Notes under the pieces: model-generated
Seen by the model: only the letters and a program-made list of their open reading frames with translations
Told to the model about the DNA's origin: nothing
Databases searched by the model: none
Translations under genes and position numbers: made by a program
Shown here: piece after piece, positions 52,203 to 60,083 of the stretch
Layout: each line of letters begins with the position of its first letter
Position numbering within the stretch: the first letter of the stretch is position 1
Source of the DNA: ZC4RG30 sp965652645
GTDB taxonomy: Bacteria; Pseudomonadota; Gammaproteobacteria; Steroidobacterales; Steroidobacteraceae
Assembly (NCBI GenBank): GCA_965652645.1
Contig: CBFGXE010000002.1
Span: 62,001-126,000, forward strand
Length of the DNA stretch: 64,000 nucleotides
Reading direction: 5' to 3'

Positions 52203-53279
52203 ATGCCTGTCGAGAAATCCGCAACAGTTGGCACCGCCGCCACCATCATCGTCGCCGCCCTCGCACTGGGCGCCTGCAGCAAGGCTCCGCAGTCCGGGGC
52301 GGACGCTGCGGCGGCCTGTGACCGCCAGTGCCTGATCGACGCCACCGACCAGTACATTGCCGCCCTGGTGGCGCACGATCCAGCCCGCGCGCCGCTGGCC
52401 GACGACATGGTGTTCGTCGAGAACATCACGAAGATGCCGCCAGGCGAAGGCCTGTGGAAGAGCATCGTGAGGGGCCCGGATGCCTTTGCCATCCACGTGC
52501 CCGACGAGGTCAACCAGACGGCCGGTTTCCTCGGCATGGTGACCTACATGGGCCCGCCCCCGGCACCCCAGAATGCCTCCCCGGCACAGCGGGCCGAACT
52601 GGCGGCCAATGCTTCGCCGGTGGAGCAGCCGGCGATCGTGGCTTTCCGGCTGAAGTTCAATGCGGAGGGGAAGATCGAGGAAGCCGAGCACCTGCTCTCC
52701 GGCGTGCGCGAGGCGCAACTGGCGAACCTCAGGACGCCGCGGCCGGGCATCTTCACCGAGATCCCCGGGGACAGCCGCATGCCGCATGCGGAGCTGATCC
52801 GCATCGGCCTGTCCTATTACGACGCGCTCGATGACAACAATGGCGACCTCACGCCCTTTGCGCCGGACTGCGAGCGCCATGAGAATGGCATGATCACGGC
52901 CGGCGGGCCGCCATCCAGCGCGCCGGTCATCCCCGGCACCACCGCCACGCCGCAGGTGTCGCGCGACTGCCGCGAGCAGCTCAACAGCAACACCTTCCAG
53001 TACATCGACCGCATCGAGAATCGCCGCGTGTTCGCGGCCGATCCGCAGACCGGCCTGGTGATGGGGCTGTCGCACTTCCGCCATCCCATGGACAACCTGC
53101 CCTACATGGTGACGGCCATGGATGGCACGCAGATCGAGCGCAACAAGGACAACCTCACCTTCGCGCCCTTCGACCTGCCGGCGGCACATATCTACAAGAT
53201 CGGCGCCGACGGCCTGATGCATGAGATCGAGGCGATGGGCTTCACCGCGCCCTACAACTCGCCCACCGGCTGGGAGTGA
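52203..53279 (+). CDS. Lipoprotein of unknown function
   Basis: 358 residues from ATG 52203 with GGGAG upstream and a lipoprotein signal (TAATIIVAALALGAC, lipobox LGAC). The N-terminal 140 residues (CLIDATDQYIAALVAHDPARAPLADDMVFVEN) have the opening helix-strand pattern of an NTF2-like fold, as in proteins exported by related bacteria. The C-terminal half, with SYYDALDDNNGD, FAPDCERHENGMIT and MHEIEAMGF, does not match a family I know. It is a distant cousin of, not the same family as, the multi-domain SnoaL proteins in this window. It is a single gene with a good hairpin downstream. Confidence 0.65.
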   Translation: MPVEKSATVGTAATIIVAALALGACSKAPQSGADAAAACDRQCLIDATDQYIAALVAHDPARAPLADDMVFVENITKMPPGEGLWKSIVRGPDAFAIHVPDEVNQTAGFLGMVTYMGPPPAPQNASPAQRAELAANASPVEQPAIVAFRLKFNAEGKIEEAEHLLSGVREAQLANLRTPRPGIFTEIPGDSRMPHAELIRIGLSYYDALDDNNGDLTPFAPDCERHENGMITAGGPPSSAPVIPGTTATPQVSRDCREQLNSNTFQYIDRIENRRVFAADPQTGLVMGLSHFRHPMDNLPYMVTAMDGTQIERNKDNLTFAPFDLPAAHIYKIGADGLMHEIEAMGFTAPYNSPTGWE

Positions 53280-53292
53280 ATCTGCAATCCAT

Positions 53293-53315
53293 CCGGGTGG
53301 CAACTGGCCACCCGG
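53293..53315. terminator. Hairpin between convergent genes
   Basis: CCGGGTGGC (53293-53301), loop AACTG, GCCACCCGG (53307-53315): a 9-base perfect stem 14 bases after the lipoprotein stop and 38 bases from the end of the DUF805 gene. It could serve both directions; T-runs are absent. Confidence 0.45.
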
Positions 53316-53352
53316 GTTCGCATCGCCCCTGGACGGCTTCGACGACTTTCGA

Positions 53353-53874
53353 CTACTGCAGTCCCGTGGCCCGGTTCGTGTAGTCGACGTAGGCCGGGAT
53401 GGCGATGGCCGCCACGATGCCAAGCAGGAAGGCCAGCACGGGCACGAGCAGCCCGAGCACCTTGATGGCGGTGGTGTTGGGTGGCGGAGGATTGCCGAAG
53501 CGGTTCGGCCCGTCCGTGCCCGCCTTGAAGATCCAGACCAGCGCCACGAGGGGAATCAGCATCAGCAAAACCGTCCAGCCGCTCCAGTCCATGTCATGGC
53601 TGCGCTTGATGCCCAGGATGATGGTAACGACCGCGACGGCCAGGTAGGCCAGCCCCATGAGGACACTCGCAAGGCCTGGTGCAACTGTGGACGCAATACC
53701 GGCTGCAATTCCCAGCGGCACCACGATCAGGAACTGGAGGCCGAAGGACCAGGCGAGGTACCGCAGCCTGCCGATGCGACCGTCCGGCGAGAGGATCCTG
53801 ACGTCCTGGAATTCGTGGGCCTGCGTGATATCGCGCACGTCTGCCTGCGGCGCCGCATATGGATTGGTTGCCAT
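53353..53874 (-). CDS. DUF805-type inner-membrane protein
   Basis: 173 residues from ATG 53874, preceded by AAGGGGAG. The DUF805 pattern is present: GRIGRLRYLAWSFGLQFLI near residue 33, then four hydrophobic segments, with IKRSHDMDWSGWTVLLMLIP and LVWIFKAGTDGPNRFGN as typical blocks. The C-terminus ends with LGIVAAIAIPAYVDYTNR, which resembles the N-terminal helix of a type IV pilin; in DUF805 proteins this combination occurs in Xanthomonadales relatives. Function is unknown. Its upstream region is shared with the rightward solute-binding gene. Confidence 0.85.
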   Translation of the reverse strand: MATNPYAAPQADVRDITQAHEFQDVRILSPDGRIGRLRYLAWSFGLQFLIVVPLGIAAGIASTVAPGLASVLMGLAYLAVAVVTIILGIKRSHDMDWSGWTVLLMLIPLVALVWIFKAGTDGPNRFGNPPPPNTTAIKVLGLLVPVLAFLLGIVAAIAIPAYVDYTNRATGLQ

Positions 53875-54044
53875 GACACTCCCCTTTTGCGTGATTGTGG
53901 TTATGTATGCGCCAGACACACCGGAAGGTGCTGCAGCAGCATAGTCCCCTACTTGACCATTGCGGAAGCAACTCTTGCATGCGCTGGACAAACCCCGACC
54001 AGCGGCTAGTCTCGGAACATCGCCACGTCATGCAGGGAAGCACC

Positions 54045-55073
54045 ATGCGGAATTCCGGACTCGCCACACTGCCGCGGGCCGCATTGCTCATCGCCTCCGG
54101 CCTCCTGCTGCAGGGCTGCACTTCGACGCCCGCCACCCTGAAAGATGACGATGCACCGCTGGCGCCCATCAAGGTTGCCGGAGCGCGCTGGATCGAACTC
54201 TCCCCGGTGCTGGTGGCCGCCAACAACCTCTATCCACAGAAGCTCGAGGTGCCTTCCGGCGGCGTGGTCAGCATCACCTCCGGCGCCGCCGACCTTGCCA
54301 CCAATGCCGAAACGCAACTGCTGCGCGAATCCGTCACCAATCCCGACCTGCGCATCATCATGACGGTGTCCGAGAGTTTCTATCGCCTGGTGGCCCGGCG
54401 CTCTGCGGGCATCAGCAAGTTGTCGGACCTGAAGGGCAAGCGCGTCCTGCTGCCACGCCAGACTTCCGCGCACTATTATTTCGTCGCCATGCTGCGCAGC
54501 GTGGGGCTGGACGAGGACGACGTCACCTTTGTCAGCCAGGCGCCGCGCACGCCGGCACCGGCAGGCCAGGCCGCACCAGCCGCGCCACGCAGCCGCTTCG
54601 GCCTGGCCGAGGCCTTGGCCCGCGGTGACGCCGACGTGATCGCCACCTTCGAACCCGAACCCGAGGTGGCCATGCACCTGCTGGGCAGCGACGGCATCGT
54701 GCTGCAGGACCGCAAGGTGTACCGCGAAGCCTTCAACCTGAACGCCCGCGCGCAGGACCTGGCCGACCCGGAAAAACGCCGCGCCATCGTGCGATTTGTG
54801 CGCGCCGTGGCCGATGCCAGCAAGCTGCTGGAAAAGAACCCGGACCCCTACCTGCCGCACATCTCCAGCGTGCTGGGCTTCACCGGGGAGCAGATCCGCT
54901 GGGGCTGGCCGGAGACCAGGTTCCCGGTGCACATCATCCCCGACATGCTGGACGTGCTGGAGGCGGAGGAGCAATGGCTGGCAAAGGGTGCCAACCGCCC
55001 CGCCCGCAGCCGCGCGGAGCTGGCGAAGTTCATCGACCGCAGCGTGGTCGAGGAAGCGCTGAAGCTGCAATAG
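54045..55073 (+). CDS. ABC-type solute-binding lipoprotein (NrtA/TauA/SsuA-like)
   Basis: 342 residues from ATG 54045, with AGGGAAG upstream and a lipoprotein signal (RAALLIASGLLLQGC, lipobox LQGC). The binding-protein fold of the NMT1/SsuA class is suggested by SPVLVAANNLYPQKLEV, then SGAADLATNAETQLL, SKLSDLKGKRVLLP and GDADVIATFEPEPEVAM. A low-complexity insert (TPAPAGQAAPAAP) lies near residue 170. It may bind a small organic anion such as a sulfonate, thiamine precursor or bicarbonate; no permease or ATPase gene is adjacent, so it is an orphan. Confidence 0.78.
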   Translation: MRNSGLATLPRAALLIASGLLLQGCTSTPATLKDDDAPLAPIKVAGARWIELSPVLVAANNLYPQKLEVPSGGVVSITSGAADLATNAETQLLRESVTNPDLRIIMTVSESFYRLVARRSAGISKLSDLKGKRVLLPRQTSAHYYFVAMLRSVGLDEDDVTFVSQAPRTPAPAGQAAPAAPRSRFGLAEALARGDADVIATFEPEPEVAMHLLGSDGIVLQDRKVYREAFNLNARAQDLADPEKRRAIVRFVRAVADASKLLEKNPDPYLPHISSVLGFTGEQIRWGWPETRFPVHIIPDMLDVLEAEEQWLAKGANRPARSRAELAKFIDRSVVEEALKLQ

Positions 55074-55080
55074 GCCGCGC

Positions 55081-55110
55081 TTGCAGCCTGAATCCGCCCG
55101 GGATTAGTAT
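55081..55110 (+). promoter_or_regulatory. Sigma-70 promoter of the acetyltransferase leader
   Basis: TTGCAG (55081-55086) and TAGTAT (55105-55110) with an 18-base spacer. The predicted start falls at about 55117, right on the first base of the small leader frame. Confidence 0.6.
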
Positions 55111-55116
55111 CGAGAC

Positions 55117-55176
55117 ATGAATTTCGTCGCGCTGACTACGGTAATGCAGCTGGCCACCAGGAGGTGGACCGCCTGA
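55117..55176 (+). CDS. Putative leader peptide, 19 residues
   Basis: ATG to TGA encodes MNFVALTTVMQLATRRWTA. It begins at the predicted transcription start, so it would be translated as a leaderless or nearly leaderless message. Its last codons overlap a small hairpin CCACC-AGGA-GGTGG (55154-55167), and its stop lies in DNA that can pair with the terminator loop downstream. The arrangement of small frame, hairpins and terminator before a structural gene resembles translation-coupled attenuators. The peptide has two Met and one Phe; the following gene resembles an enzyme that acetylates Met and Phe. No run of identical codons is present, which weakens the case. Confidence 0.4.
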   Translation: MNFVALTTVMQLATRRWTA

Positions 55177-55192
55177 CCGTGCGCGACACTCA

Positions 55193-55218
55193 GGCAGTCC
55201 GTCACCAACGCGACTGCC
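55193..55218 (+). other. Leader hairpin between the small frame and the terminator
   Basis: GGCAGTC (55193-55199) and GACTGCC (55212-55218) form a perfect 7-base stem with a 12-base loop, ending 12 bases before the terminator stem begins. Confidence 0.5.
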
Positions 55219-55230
55219 GACCGATGAACA

Positions 55231-55264
55231 AACCCCGGAAGGCAGGCGCCAACCGGGGTTTTTT
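55231..55264 (+). terminator. Intrinsic terminator in the acetyltransferase leader
   Basis: AACCCCGG (55231-55238) and CCGGGGTT (55253-55260) form a perfect stem with a 14-base loop, followed by TTTT and running into the gene start. The run of six Ts from 55259 makes it the clearest intrinsic terminator in the window. It ends only five bases before the acetyltransferase ATG, so it must be bypassed or the gene is transcribed from within. Confidence 0.75.
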
Positions 55265-55268
55265 CATC

Positions 55269-55769
55269 ATGGACATCCAGGAATTCCAGATCAGGGGTGC
55301 TGAACCTTCCGACTACGCGGGGCTGCAGGAGCTATACGCGCAGCCCGGCGTGATCCACGGCACCCTGCAGGTTCCCTTCACGTCCCGGGAGGCCTGGCGA
55401 CAGAGATGCCTGGACTGGAAGGAGAACTGGCGCGTGCTGGTGGCCTGCAGGGAGCAGCAGATCATCGGCAGCGCGGCGCTCATTGTCGCCTCCGGCAGCC
55501 CGCGCCGCCGCCACGTTGGCGAGATCGGGATGGGCGTCCACGACGCGTGGCGACGTCGCGGCGTGGGCAGCCGGTTGCTGGGCGAAGTGATTGGCCTGGC
55601 CGATCGATGGTTCAACCTCTCGCGCATCGAGCTCACCGTCTACACGGACAACGCCGGGGCGATTGCCCTGTACGAGAAGTTCGGCTTCCAGCGGGAAGGA
55701 TGCCTGCAACGCTATGCGTTCCGCGACGGCGAATATGCCGATGTCTTCGCGATGGCGCGGTTGAGGTGA
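55269..55769 (+). CDS. yhhY: GNAT N-acetyltransferase, YhhY (AaaT)-like
   Basis: 166 residues from ATG 55269, directly after the terminator T-run. GGGG at 55255-55258, in the terminator stem, is the only candidate ribosome-binding site, so hairpin formation would also hide it. The start ATG 55224 would pass through the hairpin and is less likely. The sequence resembles E. coli YhhY throughout: IRGAEPSDYAGLQELYAQPGV, GTLQVPFTSREAW, HVGEIGMGVHDAWRRRGVGS (acetyl-CoA loop RRRGVG), and RIELTVYTDNAGAIALYEKFGF then RYAFRDGEYADVFAMARL. YhhY was reported as an L-amino-acid N-acetyltransferase active on Phe and Met. The position behind a terminator suggests tight control. Confidence 0.82.
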   Translation: MDIQEFQIRGAEPSDYAGLQELYAQPGVIHGTLQVPFTSREAWRQRCLDWKENWRVLVACREQQIIGSAALIVASGSPRRRHVGEIGMGVHDAWRRRGVGSRLLGEVIGLADRWFNLSRIELTVYTDNAGAIALYEKFGFQREGCLQRYAFRDGEYADVFAMARLR

Positions 55770-55816
55770 GCTAAGCTTGCGGGCGGGACGCGCGACTTCC
55801 CGCGTGCGAGGAAACA

Positions 55817-56539
55817 TTGCCAGCCAGCAGGCCACACCGCTTCCGCCTCCATGCGGAACACCATCGCACCGCGCGCGTCGGTCCCCTGCGTGCGGGCGTG
55901 CTCGGCGCCAATGACGGCATTGTCTCCACCGCCAGCCTCATCGTCGGCGTCGCTTCCGCCGCGGGCACCAATTCCGCCATCCTGGTCGCGGGCCTCTCCG
56001 GTCTGGTGGCGGGTGCCATGTCGATGGCCGCAGGCGAATATGTCTCGGTCAGTTCGCAGTCCGACGCCGAGCAGGCCGACCTCGCACGCGAACGCCGGGA
56101 GCTCGCCGACCAGCCGGAGATGGAACACGAGGAGCTGACCCGCATCTACGTGAAGCGCGGGGTCGAGCCGGCGCTGGCGCGCCAGGTAGCCGGGCAGATG
56201 ATGGCCCGTGACGCGCTGGGCGCGCATGCCCGCGACGAACTGGGCATCAACGAAACCAATGCCGCCCGGCCGGTGCAGGCCGCGCTGACGTCCGCCGCCA
56301 CCTTCGCCACTGGAGCGGCACTGCCCCTGGTGATGGCAATGGTGCTGCCACGGCCCTTCCTGGCATGGGGTGTCTCGCTGGCGTCCCTGGGCTTCCTCGC
56401 CGGCCTCGGTGCCATCGGTGCCAGGCTGGGTGGCGCACCCATGGGTCGCGCGGCCCTGCGCGTCACTTTGTGGGGTGCGCTGGCCATGGCCATCACCGCC
56501 GGTGTGGGAGCGCTGGTCGGACCGTCCTTGGCGATCTGA
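55817..56539 (+). CDS. VIT1/CCC1-family iron/manganese transporter
   Basis: 240 residues from a probable TTG 55817, preceded by GAGGAAAC. The diagnostic block GVLGANDGIVSTASLIVGVA lies near residue 27, followed by GLVAGAMSMAAGEYVSVSSQSDAEQADL and the second membrane pair; three more hydrophobic segments complete the fold. The cytoplasmic insert (about 85-160) is helical and charged, as usual in this family, where it binds metal ions. It moves Fe2+ or Mn2+ across the inner membrane. It starts 47 bases after the acetyltransferase stop. Confidence 0.9.
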   Translation: MPASRPHRFRLHAEHHRTARVGPLRAGVLGANDGIVSTASLIVGVASAAGTNSAILVAGLSGLVAGAMSMAAGEYVSVSSQSDAEQADLARERRELADQPEMEHEELTRIYVKRGVEPALARQVAGQMMARDALGAHARDELGINETNAARPVQAALTSAATFATGAALPLVMAMVLPRPFLAWGVSLASLGFLAGLGAIGARLGGAPMGRAALRVTLWGALAMAITAGVGALVGPSLAI

Positions 56540-56553
56540 ACTGCTGCCGGGCG

Positions 56554-56742
56554 CTAGGGGCGCCGGGGCGCCGAACGATCAATCCACGGATGTTTTTCGC
56601 CGGCGGCCCGTCCCGGCTCCATGAAACGATAGCCGGCATGCCGGCGCAACGCGGCGAGCACGGGCCCGCTGTACCGCGCGACGACCGGGATCCGCAGCGG
56701 CGGTTCGTTGAAGTACGGCAGCGTCAGGTGGTGAATGGCCAT
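56554..56742 (-). CDS. Small uncharacterised protein, 62 residues
   Basis: ATG 56742 is preceded by AGGAG at ideal spacing. The peptide begins MAIHHLTLPYFNEPPLRIPV and ends in a basic, proline-rich tail (DRSAPRRP). No signal or membrane segment and no known family. The ribosome-binding site and the length of frame in this otherwise empty 287-base gap are the only support. Confidence 0.45.
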   Translation of the reverse strand: MAIHHLTLPYFNEPPLRIPVVARYSGPVLAALRRHAGYRFMEPGRAAGEKHPWIDRSAPRRP

Positions 56743-56826
56743 GGGCAGCTCCTGAAGTCGCGGGGTTACTGTCCCGCGACTCCCGCCGGCTTCAAATCAG
56801 GCAAACACTCAACCCGCCGCATACAG

Positions 56827-58044
56827 TCAGGACATGTGAGGCACCGCCCCGGAATCCGCTGCCATGACACGGACCTTCAGCGGCCTGCCCGCCAGGTATC
56901 CCACCACCAGCTGCAGCACCGACAAGGCGATCATCACCAGGAGCGGCAGAGTCCAGCTCCGGGTCACGTCGTGGATGAAGCCGATGGCAATGGGCAGCAG
57001 CGCCGCCATCAGGTAGCCGACGGACTGCGCCATGCCCGACAACGCCACGCTCTGCGCCGTGGTGCTGACGCGCAGGCTGAACAGCGTGATCGCCAGCACC
57101 AGCGAGCCGCCCGCCCCGGCGCCCATCACGATGGTCCAGCCCAGGGCGTGCACCGGATCCAGGAACAGCCCGACGAAACCGGCGAGGATCAGCACGCTCA
57201 GTACCGCCGCCAGGCGACGCTGGTCAGCCAGGCGGTGGATGAAGAACGGCGTGATCATCACCGAGCCCAGCACGAAGACCTGGTAGATGAAGAGGATCAC
57301 ACCCGAGCGGTACGCGCTGATGCCGGCCATGTCGAACATCATGCTCGGGAACCATGCCACCATCACGAAGAAGGCCGTGGACTGGCAGGCCATGAACAGG
57401 CTCACCTGCCAGGCCAGCGGCTGGTTCCACAGGCGTACCGGACCTTCCTTGCGATCCGGCGGACGCGAGTGCGAGCGCAGCTGCGGCAACCACACCAGCG
57501 TGGCCAGCAGTGCCGGGGCAATCCACCATCCCAGCGAGAAACGCCAGCCGCCGAGTTCCGCCATGGGGATGGCAATGCCGGAGCCGGCTCCGCCGCAGGT
57601 CACCAGCACCATGGTGAACAGTGCCGTCACGATGGTGAGCTGTCCGGCAAAGTCGCGCCGGATGAGCCCGGGCAGCAGCACATTGTTGAAGGCGATGCCG
57701 CAGCCGATGAACACCGTGCCCAGGTACAGCCAGGTCACGCCTTCCACGTAACGCAGGCCCAGTCCCGCCACCAGCACCAGCATCGACACGAACACCGCCA
57801 TCTCGATGCCGAGGCGGCGCGCCAGCGGCGCGGCATAGGGGGACAGGAAGCCGAAGGCAAACAGCGGCAGTGAAGTCAGCAGGCCGGCCGCCGTGCCGCC
57901 GAGGCCGAACTGGGCCTGGATGTCCTTCAGCAGCGGACCGACGGTGGTGATGGCGCCGCGCAGGTTCAGCGCGACCAGCAATATGGCCAGCAGCTTGACC
58001 AGGCCGCGCCCGCGAAAGGCCTGCAATTCAGCCCGGGATTCCAC
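56827..58044 (-). CDS. MFS transporter of the CynX/NimT family
   Basis: 405 residues with twelve hydrophobic segments. The opening LLAILLVALNLRGAITTVGPLL and IQAQFGLGGTAAGLLTSLPLF are typical of the CynX/NimT (cyanate/nitroimidazole transporter) branch, and the middle loop carries HSRPPDRKEGPVRLW. Further family blocks are LRYVEGVTWLYLGTVFIGCGIAF and the second-half VIMGAGAGGSLVLAITLFSLR-like region. The solute is unknown. It begins 24 bases after the gamma-glutamyltransferase stop and is probably cotranscribed with it, which would fit export or uptake of an amino-acid or peptide product. Confidence 0.88.
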   Translation of the reverse strand: MESRAELQAFRGRGLVKLLAILLVALNLRGAITTVGPLLKDIQAQFGLGGTAAGLLTSLPLFAFGFLSPYAAPLARRLGIEMAVFVSMLVLVAGLGLRYVEGVTWLYLGTVFIGCGIAFNNVLLPGLIRRDFAGQLTIVTALFTMVLVTCGGAGSGIAIPMAELGGWRFSLGWWIAPALLATLVWLPQLRSHSRPPDRKEGPVRLWNQPLAWQVSLFMACQSTAFFVMVAWFPSMMFDMAGISAYRSGVILFIYQVFVLGSVMITPFFIHRLADQRRLAAVLSVLILAGFVGLFLDPVHALGWTIVMGAGAGGSLVLAITLFSLRVSTTAQSVALSGMAQSVGYLMAALLPIAIGFIHDVTRSWTLPLLVMIALSVLQLVVGYLAGRPLKVRVMAADSGAVPHMS

Positions 58045-58068
58045 GCAGCCTTGCTGTGCCGCGGCGTC

Positions 58069-59925
58069 CTACCATCCGAAGATCTGCCGTTCGCCGCGGA
58101 TGTCGGCGGCGCCCCTGAGGTTGCCTGACTTCGGATCCACGCCCACCGCCACTCCGGCTGTGCCGATGTCGTAATCCCCCACCACGCTCACCCGGTGGCC
58201 GCGGCCCATCAACCCCGAGATGATTGACGAGGGCAGGCGGCTCTCCACCATCAGTACGCCTGGCAGGTTGCGCTTGTCCTCGAAGGACTGGTGGAAATGC
58301 AAGGACTCCACGCGCGGCGCCTCCAGCGCCTGCTGCAGGTTCTGCTGGCCGAGCAGCACATTGAGAAGGGTCTGGGCGATGTGCTGGTCCTGCGTGTCGC
58401 CCCCCGGCGTGCCGACGGCCAGGAACGGCTTGCCGGCGCGCGTGACGATGGTCGGCGTCAGCGTGGTGCGCGGCCGCTTGCCGCCGGCCAGCACGTTGGG
58501 ACTGGACGGATCAAGGTCGAACACCGTGAGGCGGTTGCTGAGCGGCACACCCGTGTCGCCGGCGATGTAGGCACCGCCGATCAGCCACCCGGAACTCGGC
58601 GTGCAGCTGAAGAGGTTGCCGCGTGCATCCACTACTTCGATGGCGGTGGTGTCGCTGGCGGGATCACCGCGCGCGGCAAGCCTGCGTGGCATGAAGGCCG
58701 TGCCGGGACGGCGCAGGCCGCGCTGGTGCGCATAGGGATTGCCGTAGCGATGCTCGCGCGAGGCCTGCGGCCCGATCATGAATGCCCGCTCGGCCGCGTA
58801 GCTCTTCGACAGCAGCCCTTCGGCCGGCACATCCGCGAACTGCGGGTCCCCGAACCAGGCGTTGCGGTCGTCGAATGCCAGCTTGATGGCCTCCACCAGC
58901 GTGTGCAGGTACTGTTCGCTGCCGTGGCGCATGCGCTCGATGCCGGCGGCCTCCAGTATGTTCAGCGTCATCAGCAGGGCCGGGCCCTGGCTCCAGAAGC
59001 CTGCCTTGTGGATGTCGTGGTCGCGGAAACGCGTAGTGACCGGGGGTTCCAGGCGGCCGCGATAGCCGGACAGGTCATCCAGGCTGAGCAGCCCGCCATC
59101 GGCCTTCACGGCGGCGGCGATGCGGCGTGCCACGTCGCCCTTGTAGAACACGTCGCGGCCCGCCTCGATGGCCTTTGCACGACTTGCGCCCTTCTTCGCC
59201 GCAGCCGCCTCACCTGCGGCGAGGGCCCGCAGCGTTGCCGCGAGATTGGGCTGGCGGAAGATCTCGCCGGATTCCGGCACCCTGCCCCCGGGATAGTAGG
59301 TGCGACGCGACCACTCCCAGCGCTCGGTATGCGGCCGGTACACCAGCAGCGCATTGCGCACGGTCTCGTGCACGGGAAAGCCATCGGCAAGCTCGATCGC
59401 CGGCGCCAGCACTTCGCCCAGCGTGCGCGTGCCGAACTCCTGCAGCGCCAGCGCCATGGCATCGACGACCGCCGGCACGGTGCCGGCATTCGGCCCATTG
59501 CCGGGAATGATGCCGGCTGCGAGGAAATGTCCGGGCGTGGCCGCCGCCGGCGCCGTGCCCTGCCCGCACACCACGGTGACCTTGCCGGTGTCCGCCTGGT
59601 ACACGATGGCCGGCGCCTCGCCGCCCAGTCCGAAATGGGATATCTCGGTGACCGCAGCGGCGAACACCGCCGCGACACCAGCGTCGAAGGCATTGCCGCC
59701 GGCCGCCAGCAGGCGCAGTCCCGCCTGCACCGCATGCTGGCTTCCCGCCGCAACCATGCCGTGGGTGCCGTAGAGCTCCGGCCGCAGGCTCGGCACCTGT
59801 TCCACGCGACGGCCAGCCGATGATGCGCCGGAGGCCGGCTGCAGCAGTTGCGCCGATGCACCGATTGGAAGGGCGGCGAGGGCCGCGGCCGCGGAGAGCC
59901 GGTGGAAGTCGCGTCGTGATGGCAT
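58069..59925 (-). CDS. ggt: Gamma-glutamyltransferase, exported
   Basis: 618 residues from ATG 59925. The N-terminus MPSRRDFHRL followed by a hydrophobic stretch ending GASAQ is a twin-arginine-type signal. The precursor architecture is intact: large-subunit blocks AAGGNAFDAGVAAVFA and HFGLGGEAPAIVY, then the autocleavage site at Thr426 in ASDTTAIEVVD, then small-subunit blocks CTPSSGWLIGGAYI, FDLDPSSPNVLAGGKRPRTT and TPGGDTQDQHIAQTLLN. It splits gamma-glutamyl compounds such as glutathione and transfers the glutamyl group. It faces the rightward SnoaL pair and leads a two-gene unit with the MFS transporter. Confidence 0.94.
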   Translation of the reverse strand: MPSRRDFHRLSAAAALAALPIGASAQLLQPASGASSAGRRVEQVPSLRPELYGTHGMVAAGSQHAVQAGLRLLAAGGNAFDAGVAAVFAAAVTEISHFGLGGEAPAIVYQADTGKVTVVCGQGTAPAAATPGHFLAAGIIPGNGPNAGTVPAVVDAMALALQEFGTRTLGEVLAPAIELADGFPVHETVRNALLVYRPHTERWEWSRRTYYPGGRVPESGEIFRQPNLAATLRALAAGEAAAAKKGASRAKAIEAGRDVFYKGDVARRIAAAVKADGGLLSLDDLSGYRGRLEPPVTTRFRDHDIHKAGFWSQGPALLMTLNILEAAGIERMRHGSEQYLHTLVEAIKLAFDDRNAWFGDPQFADVPAEGLLSKSYAAERAFMIGPQASREHRYGNPYAHQRGLRRPGTAFMPRRLAARGDPASDTTAIEVVDARGNLFSCTPSSGWLIGGAYIAGDTGVPLSNRLTVFDLDPSSPNVLAGGKRPRTTLTPTIVTRAGKPFLAVGTPGGDTQDQHIAQTLLNVLLGQQNLQQALEAPRVESLHFHQSFEDKRNLPGVLMVESRLPSSIISGLMGRGHRVSVVGDYDIGTAGVAVGVDPKSGNLRGAADIRGERQIFGW

Positions 59926-60023
59926 GCACTGCTCCCCCTGCGTTGCCCCAAGGCTAGCGCGCGGCCGGCGCCCGCGTCCATGCTCCCATTGCCAAGCTGG
60001 TGCGAGGCGTCGAGACTGGGGTT

Positions 60024-60060
60024 CCCGCAGGCATTGCGGGACGCCGGTGCCGCGCACCGG
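60024..60060 (+). other. Two consecutive hairpins in the leader of the SnoaL pair
   Basis: CCCGCA-GGCAT-TGCGGG (60024-60040) and CCGGTGC-CGC-GCACCGG (60044-60060) follow each other with a 3-base gap, ending 23 bases before the ATG at 60084. They lie in the region shared with the leftward ggt gene. They may be a structured 5' leader or one or two operator palindromes. Confidence 0.4.
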
Positions 60061-60083
60061 CCATCAAGAGGGGTGGAGCGACA

